Origin: Nitrobacter vulgaris
Lineage (GTDB): Bacteria > Pseudomonadota > Alphaproteobacteria > Rhizobiales > Xanthobacteraceae
Length of the DNA stretch: 64,000 nucleotides
Assembly (NCBI RefSeq): GCF_002028545.1
Contig: NZ_MWPQ01000044.1
Span: 97,602-161,601, forward strand
Direction: 5' to 3'
How positions within the stretch are numbered: the stretch's first letter is position 1; the number at the start of each line of letters is the position of its first letter. A model generated the notes under the pieces. It was not told the DNA's origin. It did no database searches and saw only the letters and a program-made list of their open reading frames with translations. A program made the translations under genes and the position numbers. Shown here piece after piece: positions 52,775-61,810 of the stretch.

Positions 52775-54473
52775 GAACCTGTCAGAGGCGTTGGATAGCG
52801 CTGGCGGCATGGATTTGCCTCTTCCGATTCTGGCCTTGTCTGCCGCCGCGGTTGCCGGCGCAGCAGTTGCCTTTCCCAAACTGAACGCCCGGTTGGCGCT
52901 TTCGCGGGCCAAACACCGCTCGCTGACCGGTCATTCCAAGTTGTCCAGGACCGTTGCCCGGCTGCTGCCGTTCTACGAGTTCGATAACAATGACTTCTTC
53001 GGTTCCGACGGCGCGCCGCGCGAAGTCGTCAAACAAAGGCGGGAAGCCTTCTTTCGGCTCGCCCGCCTTTATGAAGAACGCTACGCCAAGGGTCGACAAC
53101 TGACCGCAGACGCGTCGAGCCGAATCTCCGACCTGCGATTCACCGAGACCTATCGGGTGCCCTTTCAGTACAGCCGGATGGTGCGGGAGCATCTTTCGAC
53201 CAGCGCCTTCATGCAGTCCTCGTGCGGCGTCACTGTCACCGACGTCGATGGCAATGTCTTCTACGACCTTGCCGGCTCCTACGGCGTCAATATCTTCGGC
53301 AACGATTTCTACAAGGATTGCATCGCCGCCGCGGAAAAGCGCGCCCATGCGTTGGGGCCGGTGCTCGGCCCCTACCATCCCGTGATTACGGACAATGTGC
53401 GCCGGCTCTGCGAGATTTCCGGTCTTGACGAAGTCTCGTTTCACATGTCCGGCACCGAAGCCGTGATGCAGGCGGTGCGGCTCGCCCGCTATCATACGCG
53501 CCGATCGCATCTGGTTCGCTTCGCCGGAGCTTATCATGGGTGGTGGGGCGACGTTCAGCCTGGCGTGGGCAATCCAATTTCTCCGCACGAAACCTATACT
53601 CTTGCCGACATGTCGGAGCGGACGCTCCATGTCCTGAGGACGCGGCGCGATATCGCCTGCGTTCTCGTGAACCCCTTGCAGGCACTTCATCCCAACGGCA
53701 ATGCACCGGCTGATTCCGCCCTGGTCGACAGCTCTCGCAAAAGCCAACTCGACCGCGCCGCCTACGGAGAATGGCTGAAGCGGCTGCGCGAGGTCTGCAC
53801 CGAGCGGAGCATCGTACTGATCTTCGACGAAATCTTCGTTGGCTTCCGTCTTGCCGCCGGGGGCGCGCAGGAATATTTCGGCGTCCGCGCCGACATGGTG
53901 ACCTATGGCAAGAGCCTCGCCGGCGGTCTTCCCGTAGGTGCGGTCTGCGGTCGTAAGGATCTGATGCGACGCTTCCGCGACGATCGTCCCGCCGACGTCT
54001 GCTTCGCCCGCGGTACTTTCAATTCGCATCCCTACGTCATGACGGCGATGAACGAGTTCCTGAGTCGACTCGCCGATCCGAACTTCCTGTCGATTTATGA
54101 CGGCCTCGATGAGACCTGGAACGGACGCGCCAAGCAGCTGAATGACCTGCTGAGCGCGCGAAACCTTGCGGTGCGGGTTAGCAACCTGTCGTCGATCTGG
54201 ACGGTGCACTATACTGAGCCGTCCCGCTACAACTGGATGTTTCAATATTATCTGCGGGCCGAAGGGCTCGCCTTGAGTTGGGTTGGTACCGGTCGTCTGA
54301 TCTTCAGCCTGAATTACAACGACGCTGACTTTTCCGTAGTCGCCGATCGCTTCGTGACGGCGGCCGAAAACATGAAGCGGGATGGCTGGTGGTGGCACAG
54401 TCCTTCGCTCACCAACAAGAGCGTACGCCGGCAAATCCTGAGGGAGATGATCACGCGACGACGGCCGCGGTAA
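52773..54473 (+). CDS. membrane-anchored class III PLP aminotransferase / aminomutase-like protein
   Basis: About 566 residues from ATG 52773, or 554 from ATG 52809. The N-terminus DLPLPILALSAAAVAGAAVA is one hydrophobic segment, then about 80 residues without a recognised domain. The PLP domain has FHMSGTEAVMQAVRLARYHT, FAGAYHGWWGDVQPG, ILIFDEIFVGFRLAAGG-type cofactor Asp (IVLIFDEIFVGFR) and the Schiff-base lysine in MVTYGKSLAGGLPVGAVCG. It most resembles glutamate-1-semialdehyde aminomutases, but the anchor and length are unusual. Flanked by Psd and methyltransferases, it probably acts on a lipid or its amino head group; that is inference. Confidence 0.85.
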   Translation: MNLSEALDSAGGMDLPLPILALSAAAVAGAAVAFPKLNARLALSRAKHRSLTGHSKLSRTVARLLPFYEFDNNDFFGSDGAPREVVKQRREAFFRLARLYEERYAKGRQLTADASSRISDLRFTETYRVPFQYSRMVREHLSTSAFMQSSCGVTVTDVDGNVFYDLAGSYGVNIFGNDFYKDCIAAAEKRAHALGPVLGPYHPVITDNVRRLCEISGLDEVSFHMSGTEAVMQAVRLARYHTRRSHLVRFAGAYHGWWGDVQPGVGNPISPHETYTLADMSERTLHVLRTRRDIACVLVNPLQALHPNGNAPADSALVDSSRKSQLDRAAYGEWLKRLREVCTERSIVLIFDEIFVGFRLAAGGAQEYFGVRADMVTYGKSLAGGLPVGAVCGRKDLMRRFRDDRPADVCFARGTFNSHPYVMTAMNEFLSRLADPNFLSIYDGLDETWNGRAKQLNDLLSARNLAVRVSNLSSIWTVHYTEPSRYNWMFQYYLRAEGLALSWVGTGRLIFSLNYNDADFSVVADRFVTAAENMKRDGWWWHSPSLTNKSVRRQILREMITRRRPR

Positions 54474-54502
54474 GCCAGCGACCGTCGTCGTGCGGATCAT
54501 TT

Positions 54503-55132
54503 TCAGTTCGAGCGCGCTTTACGCACTTGTACTTGTCCAAGGCCTGGATCGATCAACTCGCCCTTCATCAAATACAGCGGTGCTTTGTAGTATAGTTTGA
54601 GATCGTTAAACGGGTCAGTCAGGATCTTGGTCATCCACACAAGACCGGTCTCGACATCGCGAATGAAGAACAAATGAACGGTTCGAAACAGCACGCCGCC
54701 AATTCCAATTGCGAGCCATATCTTGGCGACTTGCCGCATGAAATCAGCCGGCGAGGCCCATGGCGTAAAGACACCAAACAGTGTCGGGTCGAAGAAGAGA
54801 ACCAGCGGCGAAAGCGCCCAGATGGCCATCAGAACGATCTTCCGATTCAAATTATATCCGACCTTGATATCCTCCTTGTGGTCGTGAGTCGTCTGATTGA
54901 CGTGGTCATAACCTTTCGGCTCGAAGAAGAAATGACCCGCCTGCCTTGTGGTCATAGAGAACAGCCAGCCGACCAATGCGGCGGCAACCGGATCGACGAA
55001 TAGCAATGCATATGCAACGAGAAAGCTGAAGGCGCTGACAAAGTGCAGGCTCTGGTTGATGCGGCTGTGATGGTAAAAGCGATGGTCATCCCACCGTTGA
55101 GTGCGCAACTGCTCTCGAAAGCTCATATTCAT
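54503..55132 (-). CDS. multi-pass membrane protein, Mpo1/DUF962-like
   Basis: About 209 residues from the ATG at 55132 (MNMSFREQLRTQRWDDHRFY). It carries YHHSRINQSLHFVSAFSFLV and SMTTRQAGHFFFEPKGYDHV, histidine patterns like those of Mpo1/DUF962, a family of iron-dependent dioxygenases acting on 2-hydroxy fatty acids in yeast. Three or four membrane helices are visible (VAYALLFVDPVAAALVGWLF, IVLMAIWALSPLVLFF, IWLAIGIGGVLFRTVHLFFI). The resemblance is by motif only. It is downstream of pmtA on the same strand (114-bp gap) and converges with the aminotransferase gene. Confidence 0.65.
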   Translation of the reverse strand: MNMSFREQLRTQRWDDHRFYHHSRINQSLHFVSAFSFLVAYALLFVDPVAAALVGWLFSMTTRQAGHFFFEPKGYDHVNQTTHDHKEDIKVGYNLNRKIVLMAIWALSPLVLFFDPTLFGVFTPWASPADFMRQVAKIWLAIGIGGVLFRTVHLFFIRDVETGLVWMTKILTDPFNDLKLYYKAPLYLMKGELIDPGLGQVQVRKARSN

Positions 55133-55246
55133 TCTCTGTCCAGAATACGGTTTATTCGGTTTACAAGGATTCGATGTACGCAAGATGACATTATGCAAAT
55201 GTCACAAGACGCGTCGCGAGGATGCGCTCGCGCGGACCTCTATCGT

Positions 55247-55939
55247 CTAATCAGGCGTGACTGTCGTCGTGGTTTTTCGAATACGGAGCAGCGAGAAGTG
55301 GCCGAGCGGCGGTATCGGCCGGTTCTCCACCAATTCCATTTCGGCTGCACCTGCCAACCATTGCGCATAGCGCGACCAGGTGAATTCGGCTGTCCGAAAG
55401 CCGAGAGGACGTACCACGGGCTGCAATCGACGCTCGATGAAGCGGCGCACCCCGGCATCGGCGCTGATCCGAGTCAGGATTATCAGTTCGCCGCCCGGCC
55501 GTAGCACGCGAGCGAACTCATCAAGGGCTGCTTCCGGGTTCGGTACCGCCGTCACAACATATTGCGCCATCACCACGTCGAATGAATTGTCCGGAAATTC
55601 GAGCTTCTCCGCATCCATGACCGCGAGTTCTTCGACGTTCTTTAGACCGAGATCATTGACCCTGCGTTTCGCCTTTTGCAACATCGCTTCCGAAATGTCG
55701 GTACCGAAGATGCGAAGGTGGGATGCATATTGCGGCAGCGAGATTCCCGTGCCGACGCCAACCTCAAGCACGCGCCCGCCGACCCTGTTGGTTGCCTGAA
55801 TAGCCGCCTTGCGACCCTTGCTGAACACGCCGCCAAACACGAAGTCGTAAACCGGAGCCCAACGATCGTAAGCCTGCTCAACCGTCGCACGGTCGAAGTC
55901 CAACTTCTCGACGTCATCCAGCTTAAAGATTTCTGCCAT
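55247..55939 (-). CDS. pmtA: phosphatidylethanolamine N-methyltransferase (Sinorhizobium-type PmtA)
   Basis: A 230-residue soluble methyltransferase with the layout of S. meliloti PmtA: AYDRWAPVYDFVFGGVFSKG at the N-terminus, motif I RVLEVGVGTGISLPQYASHL, then IFGTDISEAMLQKAKRRV, VVMAQYVVTAVPNPEAALDE, LRPGGELIILTRISADAGVR, and the conserved C-terminal ENRPIPPLGHFSLLRIRK. It converts phosphatidylethanolamine to phosphatidylcholine through three methylations. It lies 30 bp downstream of the GT4 gene on the same strand and close to a phosphatidylserine decarboxylase, which makes its substrate. Confidence 0.88.
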   Translation of the reverse strand: MAEIFKLDDVEKLDFDRATVEQAYDRWAPVYDFVFGGVFSKGRKAAIQATNRVGGRVLEVGVGTGISLPQYASHLRIFGTDISEAMLQKAKRRVNDLGLKNVEELAVMDAEKLEFPDNSFDVVMAQYVVTAVPNPEAALDEFARVLRPGGELIILTRISADAGVRRFIERRLQPVVRPLGFRTAEFTWSRYAQWLAGAAEMELVENRPIPPLGHFSLLRIRKTTTTVTPD

Positions 55940-55969
55940 GATAATTTCGATTTCCTCTTTCTCGCCTGG

Positions 55970-57025
55970 TTAGCCCTGCGCAGCACTGGGCGCCATCAGG
56001 CGGCCGCGAGGTCGCAATGAACGGCTCGGCTGCAATGCACTAAGATTGCCGATGAACTGCCTTGCGCTATTTTCCCAGGAGCGTTGCAAGGCAAAATCCC
56101 TACAAGCCTCGCGTGAAATCCTGAGTGCGCGGATGCAGGCGCTTCTTAAGTTCATATCCAATGCACCAACCGGAAAATCGGCAATCACATCGAGCGGACC
56201 GGTAACCGGAAATGCAGCAACAGGCGTGCCACATGCCAGCGCCTCGAGTTGCACAATGCCGAATGTGTCCGTCAGGCTTGGAAAAACAAAGACGTCAGCC
56301 GCGGCCAAGTGCGCGCTGAGTTCACGACCAGTCTTCTCGCCCAGGAACTTGACTTTCGGAAACCGGATTTCCAGCTCCGGCTTCTGTGGCCCGTCGCCGA
56401 CCACTACCTTGGATCCCGGTAAGTTCAGCGAAAGAAACGCGTCAAGGTTCTTTTCGACCGCTACACGACCTACGCTCATAAAAATAGGTCTCGGCAAATC
56501 GAGCTCGGACGCACCATCGGGCGTGAATAGCTCGGTATCGACCCCTCGCGTCCAGGTTCCGAGCTTTTTGAAGCCTCTCGCGGTCAATTGCTGCCTGAGC
56601 GAGGAAGTGGCAACCATCGTCATGGCCGCAGCCGCATGAAAATGCCGGAGTACCGCATAGCTCATCGACAACGGGATGATCGAGCGTGCGGCGATGTATT
56701 CCGGGAAGCGCGTTGTATATGAGGTTGTGAAGGCCAGCTTCCGACGACAACAATAATCTCGCACCATCCAACCGACCGGTCCCTCGGTCGCGATGTGAAT
56801 GGCATCCGGTGACGCCGCTTCTATCCTACGGGCAATTTCGCCGCGGCTTGGTAAGGCTACTCTCAACCCCGGATAGGTTGGAAGAGGCACTGACGGAAAG
56901 CCTTCCGGGGTCAAAAATTTGATGTCAGCTCCAAGCGCCGACGCGCTGCGGGCCAGCGACGTTAATGTGCGGACTACGCCGTTAACCTGCGGATGCCAGG
57001 CATCGGTCGCCACCAGAATTCGCAT
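55970..57025 (-). CDS. GT4-family glycosyltransferase, possibly glycolipid-forming
   Basis: About 351 residues from the ATG at 57025 (MRILVATDAWHPQVNGVVRT). This N-terminus, with VRTLTSLARSASALGADIKF, is that of GT4 enzymes such as MgtA/SqdX. The donor site reads FMSVGRVAVEKNLDAFLSLN, VVVGDGPQKPELE and VFPSLTDTFGIVQLEALACG, with the EX7E motif. Donor and acceptor are not determined. Its place directly upstream of pmtA (30-bp gap) suggests a lipid acceptor. Confidence 0.85.
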   Translation of the reverse strand: MRILVATDAWHPQVNGVVRTLTSLARSASALGADIKFLTPEGFPSVPLPTYPGLRVALPSRGEIARRIEAASPDAIHIATEGPVGWMVRDYCCRRKLAFTTSYTTRFPEYIAARSIIPLSMSYAVLRHFHAAAAMTMVATSSLRQQLTARGFKKLGTWTRGVDTELFTPDGASELDLPRPIFMSVGRVAVEKNLDAFLSLNLPGSKVVVGDGPQKPELEIRFPKVKFLGEKTGRELSAHLAAADVFVFPSLTDTFGIVQLEALACGTPVAAFPVTGPLDVIADFPVGALDMNLRSACIRALRISREACRDFALQRSWENSARQFIGNLSALQPSRSLRPRGRLMAPSAAQG

Positions 57026-57292
57026 CGAGGTCTCGAGTTTTGTGATTCTCAATTCCACGACGTTCGCCCAACGATGTTTCAAGCGTATGACGCATCGACA
57101 ATGGACGGTCCATCTTCCAATGCGACATTCTATCGAACATCACGGCCATTAGCTTTGCGGAGCTTTCGCTAATGGTCTGCAACTTAGACGAGCCTGCGAC
57201 CTTGACCGGTCATCCAAGGCCGCAGAGACGGTTCCGAGATAAGCAAAGATCTATGCCTGCATGAAATCTGGCTGTCACGAATCATCAGTAGA

Positions 57293-57553
57293 TCACTTCT
57301 TGGACGCTAGGTCCTCCGACCCCTTTGGGCCAGCCGCTCCCGACTTGCCCGGTGCAGCGGCTGCGCCGGGCCTTTTCTTTTGAGGCGGAACCGTGAGGCG
57401 ATGGGTGACGAACGCTTCGTCTCCATTGAAGGCTTCCAAAACCTCACCACAGAGCGGGCATCGGAATTCGCCGCCTTGATTGGGCAACGACACCAACTCT
57501 AGTCGCCGGAACCCGGCTCCGCACTTCGTGCAAGCGACATCGGTTTGTCTCAT
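57293..57553 (-). CDS. small zinc-ribbon protein
   Basis: An 86-residue protein from ATG 57553 (MRQTDVACTKCGAGFRRLEL). It has two CxxC knuckles, CTKC and CPLC (EFRCPLCGEVLEAFNGDEAF), which probably bind zinc. The C-terminus is Lys/Pro/Gly/Ala-rich and disordered (PPQKKRPGAAAAPGKSG). Function unknown. The start is divergent from the RMD1 gene with a 103-bp gap. The frame is open upstream to 57742 but unsupported there. Confidence 0.7.
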   Translation of the reverse strand: MRQTDVACTKCGAGFRRLELVSLPNQGGEFRCPLCGEVLEAFNGDEAFVTHRLTVPPQKKRPGAAAAPGKSGAAGPKGSEDLASKK

Positions 57554-57656
57554 GGCGCCCCTGTGTTTTATGATCGTCACAATCGCTGTCACTTCTGATG
57601 ATATGCTATCGCCCTTCATAAGGTGAAAGAAAAAGCATGACGCGCGGAGACGATAC

Positions 57657-58475
57657 GTGGTGAGCACACCAGCGGATTTCTCTGCGGAAATGGGTACGCG
57701 GGTCACCGCGCATGCCCTGTATATTGGAGACCGGATCAACACGGTGGGGTTCGAAGGCGAAGTGCTTTCGGCTCTTCCCCTCGCGATCCGGATTGGTGAG
57801 GCTCGTGTCGCTGTTTTGTTTCGCTACGGCGTCGCGGTGCTGATCGGCCTTTCACCCGAAGAAGAAGTCAACTTTTTGGAAGCGTTGAAGCCCCGGATCG
57901 GTGGCCAGCTCGCGCGTTTTGAGGAAGAAGCAGCGATTGTCACGATCACTAGTGAAACCGAGGATCAGGTTCAGGCGGGAGGTCCGCTTCAGTTGCGGGA
58001 CATGTCGCCCGACAGGCTTTTAGTCGTTGCCGATGCCCTTGCGAAGAGCGTTGTGCTTGCCCATGACGAACGCGAAGTGGCAAAAGTGTTCGAGATCATC
58101 GAGCCTTTTGCAAAAGAGTTGGCAGATCGCGGACGTACTCGGCGTAACCGAAAAGGGATGCTGAAACTGCTCGGAAATGCTCTGCTGGTACAGCACCGTG
58201 TATCAGGCCGCGTTGCGGTAGCGGAAAAGCCGGATGTTTTGTGGGACCGTCCAGATCTGGAGCGGCTTTATGCACGGCTCGAAGACGAATACGAACTAAA
58301 AGAGCGCGTTGATGCGCTCAATCGGAAGCTCGCCGTAGTGGCCGAAACGGCCAACACTCTCGCTGACATCATCGATACACGCCGATCGCTGCACCTTGAA
58401 CTTATTATCGTCGTGTTGATTGCGGTCGAGATTATCGTCACCTTTTATCAAATTTATGCTGCTGGAGGCCATTGA
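57657..58475 (+). CDS. RMD1/YagE (DUF155) family protein
   Basis: A 272-residue protein. It starts at a GTG with GGAG seven bases upstream (an earlier ATG meets a stop after eight codons). The N-terminal part reads RVTAHALYIGDRINTVGFEG and VAVLFRYGVAVLIGLSPEEE; the C-terminal part reads LAVVAETANTLADIIDTRRS, then HLELIIVVLIAVEIIVTFYQ, the hallmark of Rmd1 proteins and a C-terminal membrane anchor. Yeast RMD1/RMD8 relatives affect meiotic division and mitochondrial translation; bacterial function is not established. Confidence 0.88.
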   Translation: MVSTPADFSAEMGTRVTAHALYIGDRINTVGFEGEVLSALPLAIRIGEARVAVLFRYGVAVLIGLSPEEEVNFLEALKPRIGGQLARFEEEAAIVTITSETEDQVQAGGPLQLRDMSPDRLLVVADALAKSVVLAHDEREVAKVFEIIEPFAKELADRGRTRRNRKGMLKLLGNALLVQHRVSGRVAVAEKPDVLWDRPDLERLYARLEDEYELKERVDALNRKLAVVAETANTLADIIDTRRSLHLELIIVVLIAVEIIVTFYQIYAAGGH

Positions 58476-58681
58476 TCTGCTGTTAACTCCGCTTCCCGAG
58501 GCCGCACCATCCCGATCGGTTCGGAAGCTCGCCAGCAAAGGAGCCGCGAACAGTGCAGCCGGCCTTTTGGAGACCTCAGTAAGCCAGGCGAGGTCGTTCG
58601 CCAGATCGTCGGTTCGACGGCACTAGCAGCTTTGTGGGGCACGCCCGAATGTCTCACAATGTCAGCCCGTTTTTTCCTCGC

Positions 58682-59308
58682 TCATCCGATCGGCTCCATG
58701 GCTTGCCGCGCGAGCGCTTGCTTCACCCCCTCGTCCGCTTCCATATGCGCGCGGTACGCTTTCAGCGCCGGATAGTTGCCGATTGACAGCGGCGTCTTCT
58801 CTATCCAGCGCGTCAGCACATAGAGGAAGGTGTCGGCGAAGGAACGCTGGCCGAGATACCATTCGCCGCCATTCTCGCTCAGAATGCCATTTAACCGCCC
58901 GTATTGATCGGCGAGTTTCTCATAGGTCTTGCGCTTAACCTCATCCTGCGCCGCCGCGCTCTCCGCAAACTTTGGAGTGTTGAAATGGCCTCCATAAGTC
59001 GCATGGACTTCCGAACTCATGTAGGCCAGCGCTTCGGCTTCCTTGCGGCCGAGCCGGCTACTGGGCGCATAGCCCTCCTTACCATAGGTGGCGCCGAGCC
59101 AGGCGAGGATCGCCGTCACCTCGGTCAGCACGTCCCCGTCTTCGAAGCGTAGCGCCGGCACCTGCCCCCGAGGATTGATAGCGAGATAATATTCCTTTTT
59201 CTGGTCGCCATAGGGAATGTTGTGGATTGCGACCGGGGCATCGAGCCACGCGACGGCGATGTTCGGAGAAAGCGAACAAGTGCCAGGCATCGTGTAGAGG
59301 GTCGGCAT
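58682..59308 (-). CDS. glutathione S-transferase, beta-like
   Basis: A 208-residue GST. The thioredoxin-like half begins MPTLYTMPGTCSLSPNIAVA, with the beta-class Cys-Ser pair, the cis-Pro in LAINPRGQVPALRFEDGD and the Glu-Val/Thr glutathione contact LTEVTAILAWLGATY. The C-terminal helical domain has SFADTFLYVLTRWIEKTPL. It conjugates or reduces electrophiles with glutathione. No operon partner. Confidence 0.88.
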   Translation of the reverse strand: MPTLYTMPGTCSLSPNIAVAWLDAPVAIHNIPYGDQKKEYYLAINPRGQVPALRFEDGDVLTEVTAILAWLGATYGKEGYAPSSRLGRKEAEALAYMSSEVHATYGGHFNTPKFAESAAAQDEVKRKTYEKLADQYGRLNGILSENGGEWYLGQRSFADTFLYVLTRWIEKTPLSIGNYPALKAYRAHMEADEGVKQALARQAMEPIG

Positions 59309-59539
59309 CTGATATTCTCCTTCTGTGCTTGGGTTCTGGCTGCGCGGGCCACGCTTGTCGATCGTATGCCAGAGTTCAATAATCCAGACGAAACCGTTGC
59401 TGCGCCGTTACCCTATCTCTCTTCGTAAGGAAATGGCTCATTTGGTCAGTGTCGAGGGCCTGAAAAGCGGACAGATCTACCGACCGACGGAGACAGCCAC
59501 CCCACATAACTAGCATTAAAACGCCTCGCCATCAGAACG

Positions 59540-61087
59540 TTGAGTTTGGATTTGTCAGAGGATAAACAACCCGTGGGCACGGAGATCGAACTCAAGCTCG
59601 CCACGTCGAAAAACGGTCTGCACCGGGCAATGATGCTGCCTTGGCTAAAAAAGCAGGCCAGCGAAAGCGGCCGCAAGCAAGCACTCACATCGGTCTATTT
59701 CGACACCGACGATTTCGTTTTGCGCGAACACGGCGTCAGCTTGCGGGTACGCAAGGTTGACGGACATCGACTTCAAACCATCAAAGCCAATTCCAGTGCG
59801 CTTATAACGCGCGACGAGTGGGAAACAGCGATTGACCGCGATCAGCCAAATCTGGAGTTCGCTCGCGGCACTGCACTCGCGCCCCTACTGACTGCCGAGC
59901 TTACAGAGCGGCTGAGTCCCGTCTTCGAGACGCAGGTGGAGCGCGTGGTCATTCCCTTGCATTTTGGCAACAGCGATATTGAACTTGCCTTCGATCAAGG
60001 TCGCGTGGCCACCATGGATGCGAAGCTCGACCTGGCGGAAATCGAGATCGAATTGAAATATGGTGATCGGCGTGACGCGGCACGACTTGCAGAAAAGCTA
60101 GCGCGCAGCGTTCCCATCACGCTGTCCGTGGGTTCCAAGGCAGAGCGAGGCTATGCGTTGCTCGAGGGCACGCTGGATGCCCCTGTCTTTTCCGAGCCTG
60201 TCGTGATTGCGAAAAAGGCCAAGGTCACCGAAGCTTTTGTCGCGGTGAGCTTCGCCTGTCTGCGCCAGATCGCGGGGAACTATGGCGCTGTGCGGCACGG
60301 CGATCCCGAAGGCATTCACCAAATGCGGGTCGGCTTGAGACGGCTGCGCGCGTCGCTATCGCTGTTCAAGAAGATATTGCACGATGGCAAGGTCACCAAA
60401 CTAAAACGAGAGCTGAAATGGCTCACTGGGCAGCTCGGTCAGGCGCGCGACTATGATGTTTTCGTCAGGAAAGCCCTGGTCTCGTATCGCGCTGAGCACA
60501 GGGATCGGCGCGAGCTCGAAATACTGCAGAATGAGCTCGAAAGAACCCGCAACGCTGGTTTCGCAACCGCGAGAGCGGCCGTTGACAGCGAACGTTTCCG
60601 TCGCCTTTTGCTGGACGTCGCGTTAAGGCTGCTCGATAGCGGGTATCACAACGACAGTGATGCTCTAGCGCGGGCTTTAGGTGGATGCCCGGCGCGGACG
60701 TTCGCGCAGAACGAGCTGGCGCGCCGTATCCGCAAGATCAACAAGCGGTTACGCAAGTTTAAGCAGCTTGATGGGCGTAGACGTCACAAACTGCGGATTG
60801 CAGCGAAGAAGGTACGGTATGGTCGCGAATTCTTTAAAGCTCTCCGTATCGGTGGCCGAAAATCCGGACGTAAGCTCGATCGCGCCCTGAAAAAGCTACT
60901 GAGTGGGCTCGGCGAGCTTAACGACATGCGGATGCATCAGCAGCAAGCACACGACTTCGCGCGATCCAGCCCCGCGGCTCAAAAGGCTTTCGCGATTGGC
61001 TGCCTCATCGGCCACGAGGAGGCTACTGCAAACGACGTACTTGCGGAGGTGATTGCGGCGGGGAAGCGCTTGCGGAAGACGGCATGA
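59540..61087 (+). CDS. CYTH-CHAD domain protein (inorganic triphosphatase type)
   Basis: Up to 515 residues. The TTG at 59540 is the furthest start; the GTG at 59573, with AGAGGA ten bases upstream and directly before TEIELKLA, is more likely. The CYTH domain has TEIELKLATSK (the ExExK motif), then SVYFDTDDFVLREHGVSLRV and AEIEIELKYGD. The CHAD domain begins about residue 230 with GDPEGIHQMRVGLRRLRASL and ends with paired basic helices such as RRIRKINKRLRKFKQLDGRR. CYTH cleaves triphosphate; CHAD binds polyphosphate. Confidence 0.93.
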   Translation: MSLDLSEDKQPVGTEIELKLATSKNGLHRAMMLPWLKKQASESGRKQALTSVYFDTDDFVLREHGVSLRVRKVDGHRLQTIKANSSALITRDEWETAIDRDQPNLEFARGTALAPLLTAELTERLSPVFETQVERVVIPLHFGNSDIELAFDQGRVATMDAKLDLAEIEIELKYGDRRDAARLAEKLARSVPITLSVGSKAERGYALLEGTLDAPVFSEPVVIAKKAKVTEAFVAVSFACLRQIAGNYGAVRHGDPEGIHQMRVGLRRLRASLSLFKKILHDGKVTKLKRELKWLTGQLGQARDYDVFVRKALVSYRAEHRDRRELEILQNELERTRNAGFATARAAVDSERFRRLLLDVALRLLDSGYHNDSDALARALGGCPARTFAQNELARRIRKINKRLRKFKQLDGRRRHKLRIAAKKVRYGREFFKALRIGGRKSGRKLDRALKKLLSGLGELNDMRMHQQQAHDFARSSPAAQKAFAIGCLIGHEEATANDVLAEVIAAGKRLRKTA

Positions 61088-61269
61088 CTTCTCTGCAGCG
61101 AACGAACCGGTCGCTTGGCTAAATCCGGAAGCCGCCGGTCTGTCATACTCCGGTCCGGTGGCTTCGTTGTAAGTCGGCCCACCTCTCGTTCAGGCGTAGT
61201 GGGCGCATCGCTGCCCTCCGACAGTAACCCTGCCTTCGAATCGGTTGATCGAAAACATGGCCGGTCGGG

Positions 61270-61509
61270 CTATGATTTCACATGAACTGTAAAGCGTGCT
61301 TGCAAGACAGGACCTTTATCGTCACGAACCTCAACTGCTAAAAGGCCGCCCTGACCGTCGATACGGCGGCTACGGATGGCATCCTTTGCAAGGTCAGCTA
61401 ACGACAGCGCGGCTTCTTCCTGTGCAGAATGGGACGAAGCGAGCTCAAGCCCTTCATCATCCGGCATAAGGTCATCTCCATCGCGCACATCGAAATAGTA
61501 ACGAGTCAT
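61270..61509 (-). CDS. small DUF6894-like protein
   Basis: A 79-residue protein from ATG 61509 (MTRYYFDVRDGDDLMPDDEG). This start plus LELASSHSAQEEAALSLADL matches the many small DUF6894 proteins found in rhizobia, often in several copies per genome and frequently near stress genes. Function unknown. Longer upstream reading to 61626 lacks support. Confidence 0.75.
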   Translation of the reverse strand: MTRYYFDVRDGDDLMPDDEGLELASSHSAQEEAALSLADLAKDAIRSRRIDGQGGLLAVEVRDDKGPVLQARFTVHVKS

Positions 61510-61810
61510 CGGCAAGTCCCTGATCAATCGGATACAACTCTTAAGCGCCAGATTTGTTCGGCCGCGCGTGCGTCTGCGGGTGATAAGGTTCGCCAGGTTG
61601 GTAAACCTCGAAGACAACCGCGTCATGACGCCGTCTAGAGCCGCGGTGCTGACTACTTGGCCATCCCCGAAGCTGGTGCTCTGGCCGACGAAAGCGAGCC
61701 TATGCTTCGCTGATTACAAGGCCGCGAGCGGATTTCCCGACGATGCAGAAACGTCATCTCCTTGACTTGGCTGGTTACTACGATCGCTATCGATGCCGCG
61801 GGAAGCTCCC
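61510..61810. other. divergent intergenic region between two small genes
   Basis: About 300 bp without a supported gene, between the DUF6894-like gene and the hypothetical gene at 61811. I see no clear promoter motif, hairpin or repeat. Confidence 0.3.

Noticed and set aside
52782..54500. 572-codon open frame on the minus strand
   Set aside because: Antisense to the class III aminotransferase, which has clear PLP motifs; the minus frame shows none.
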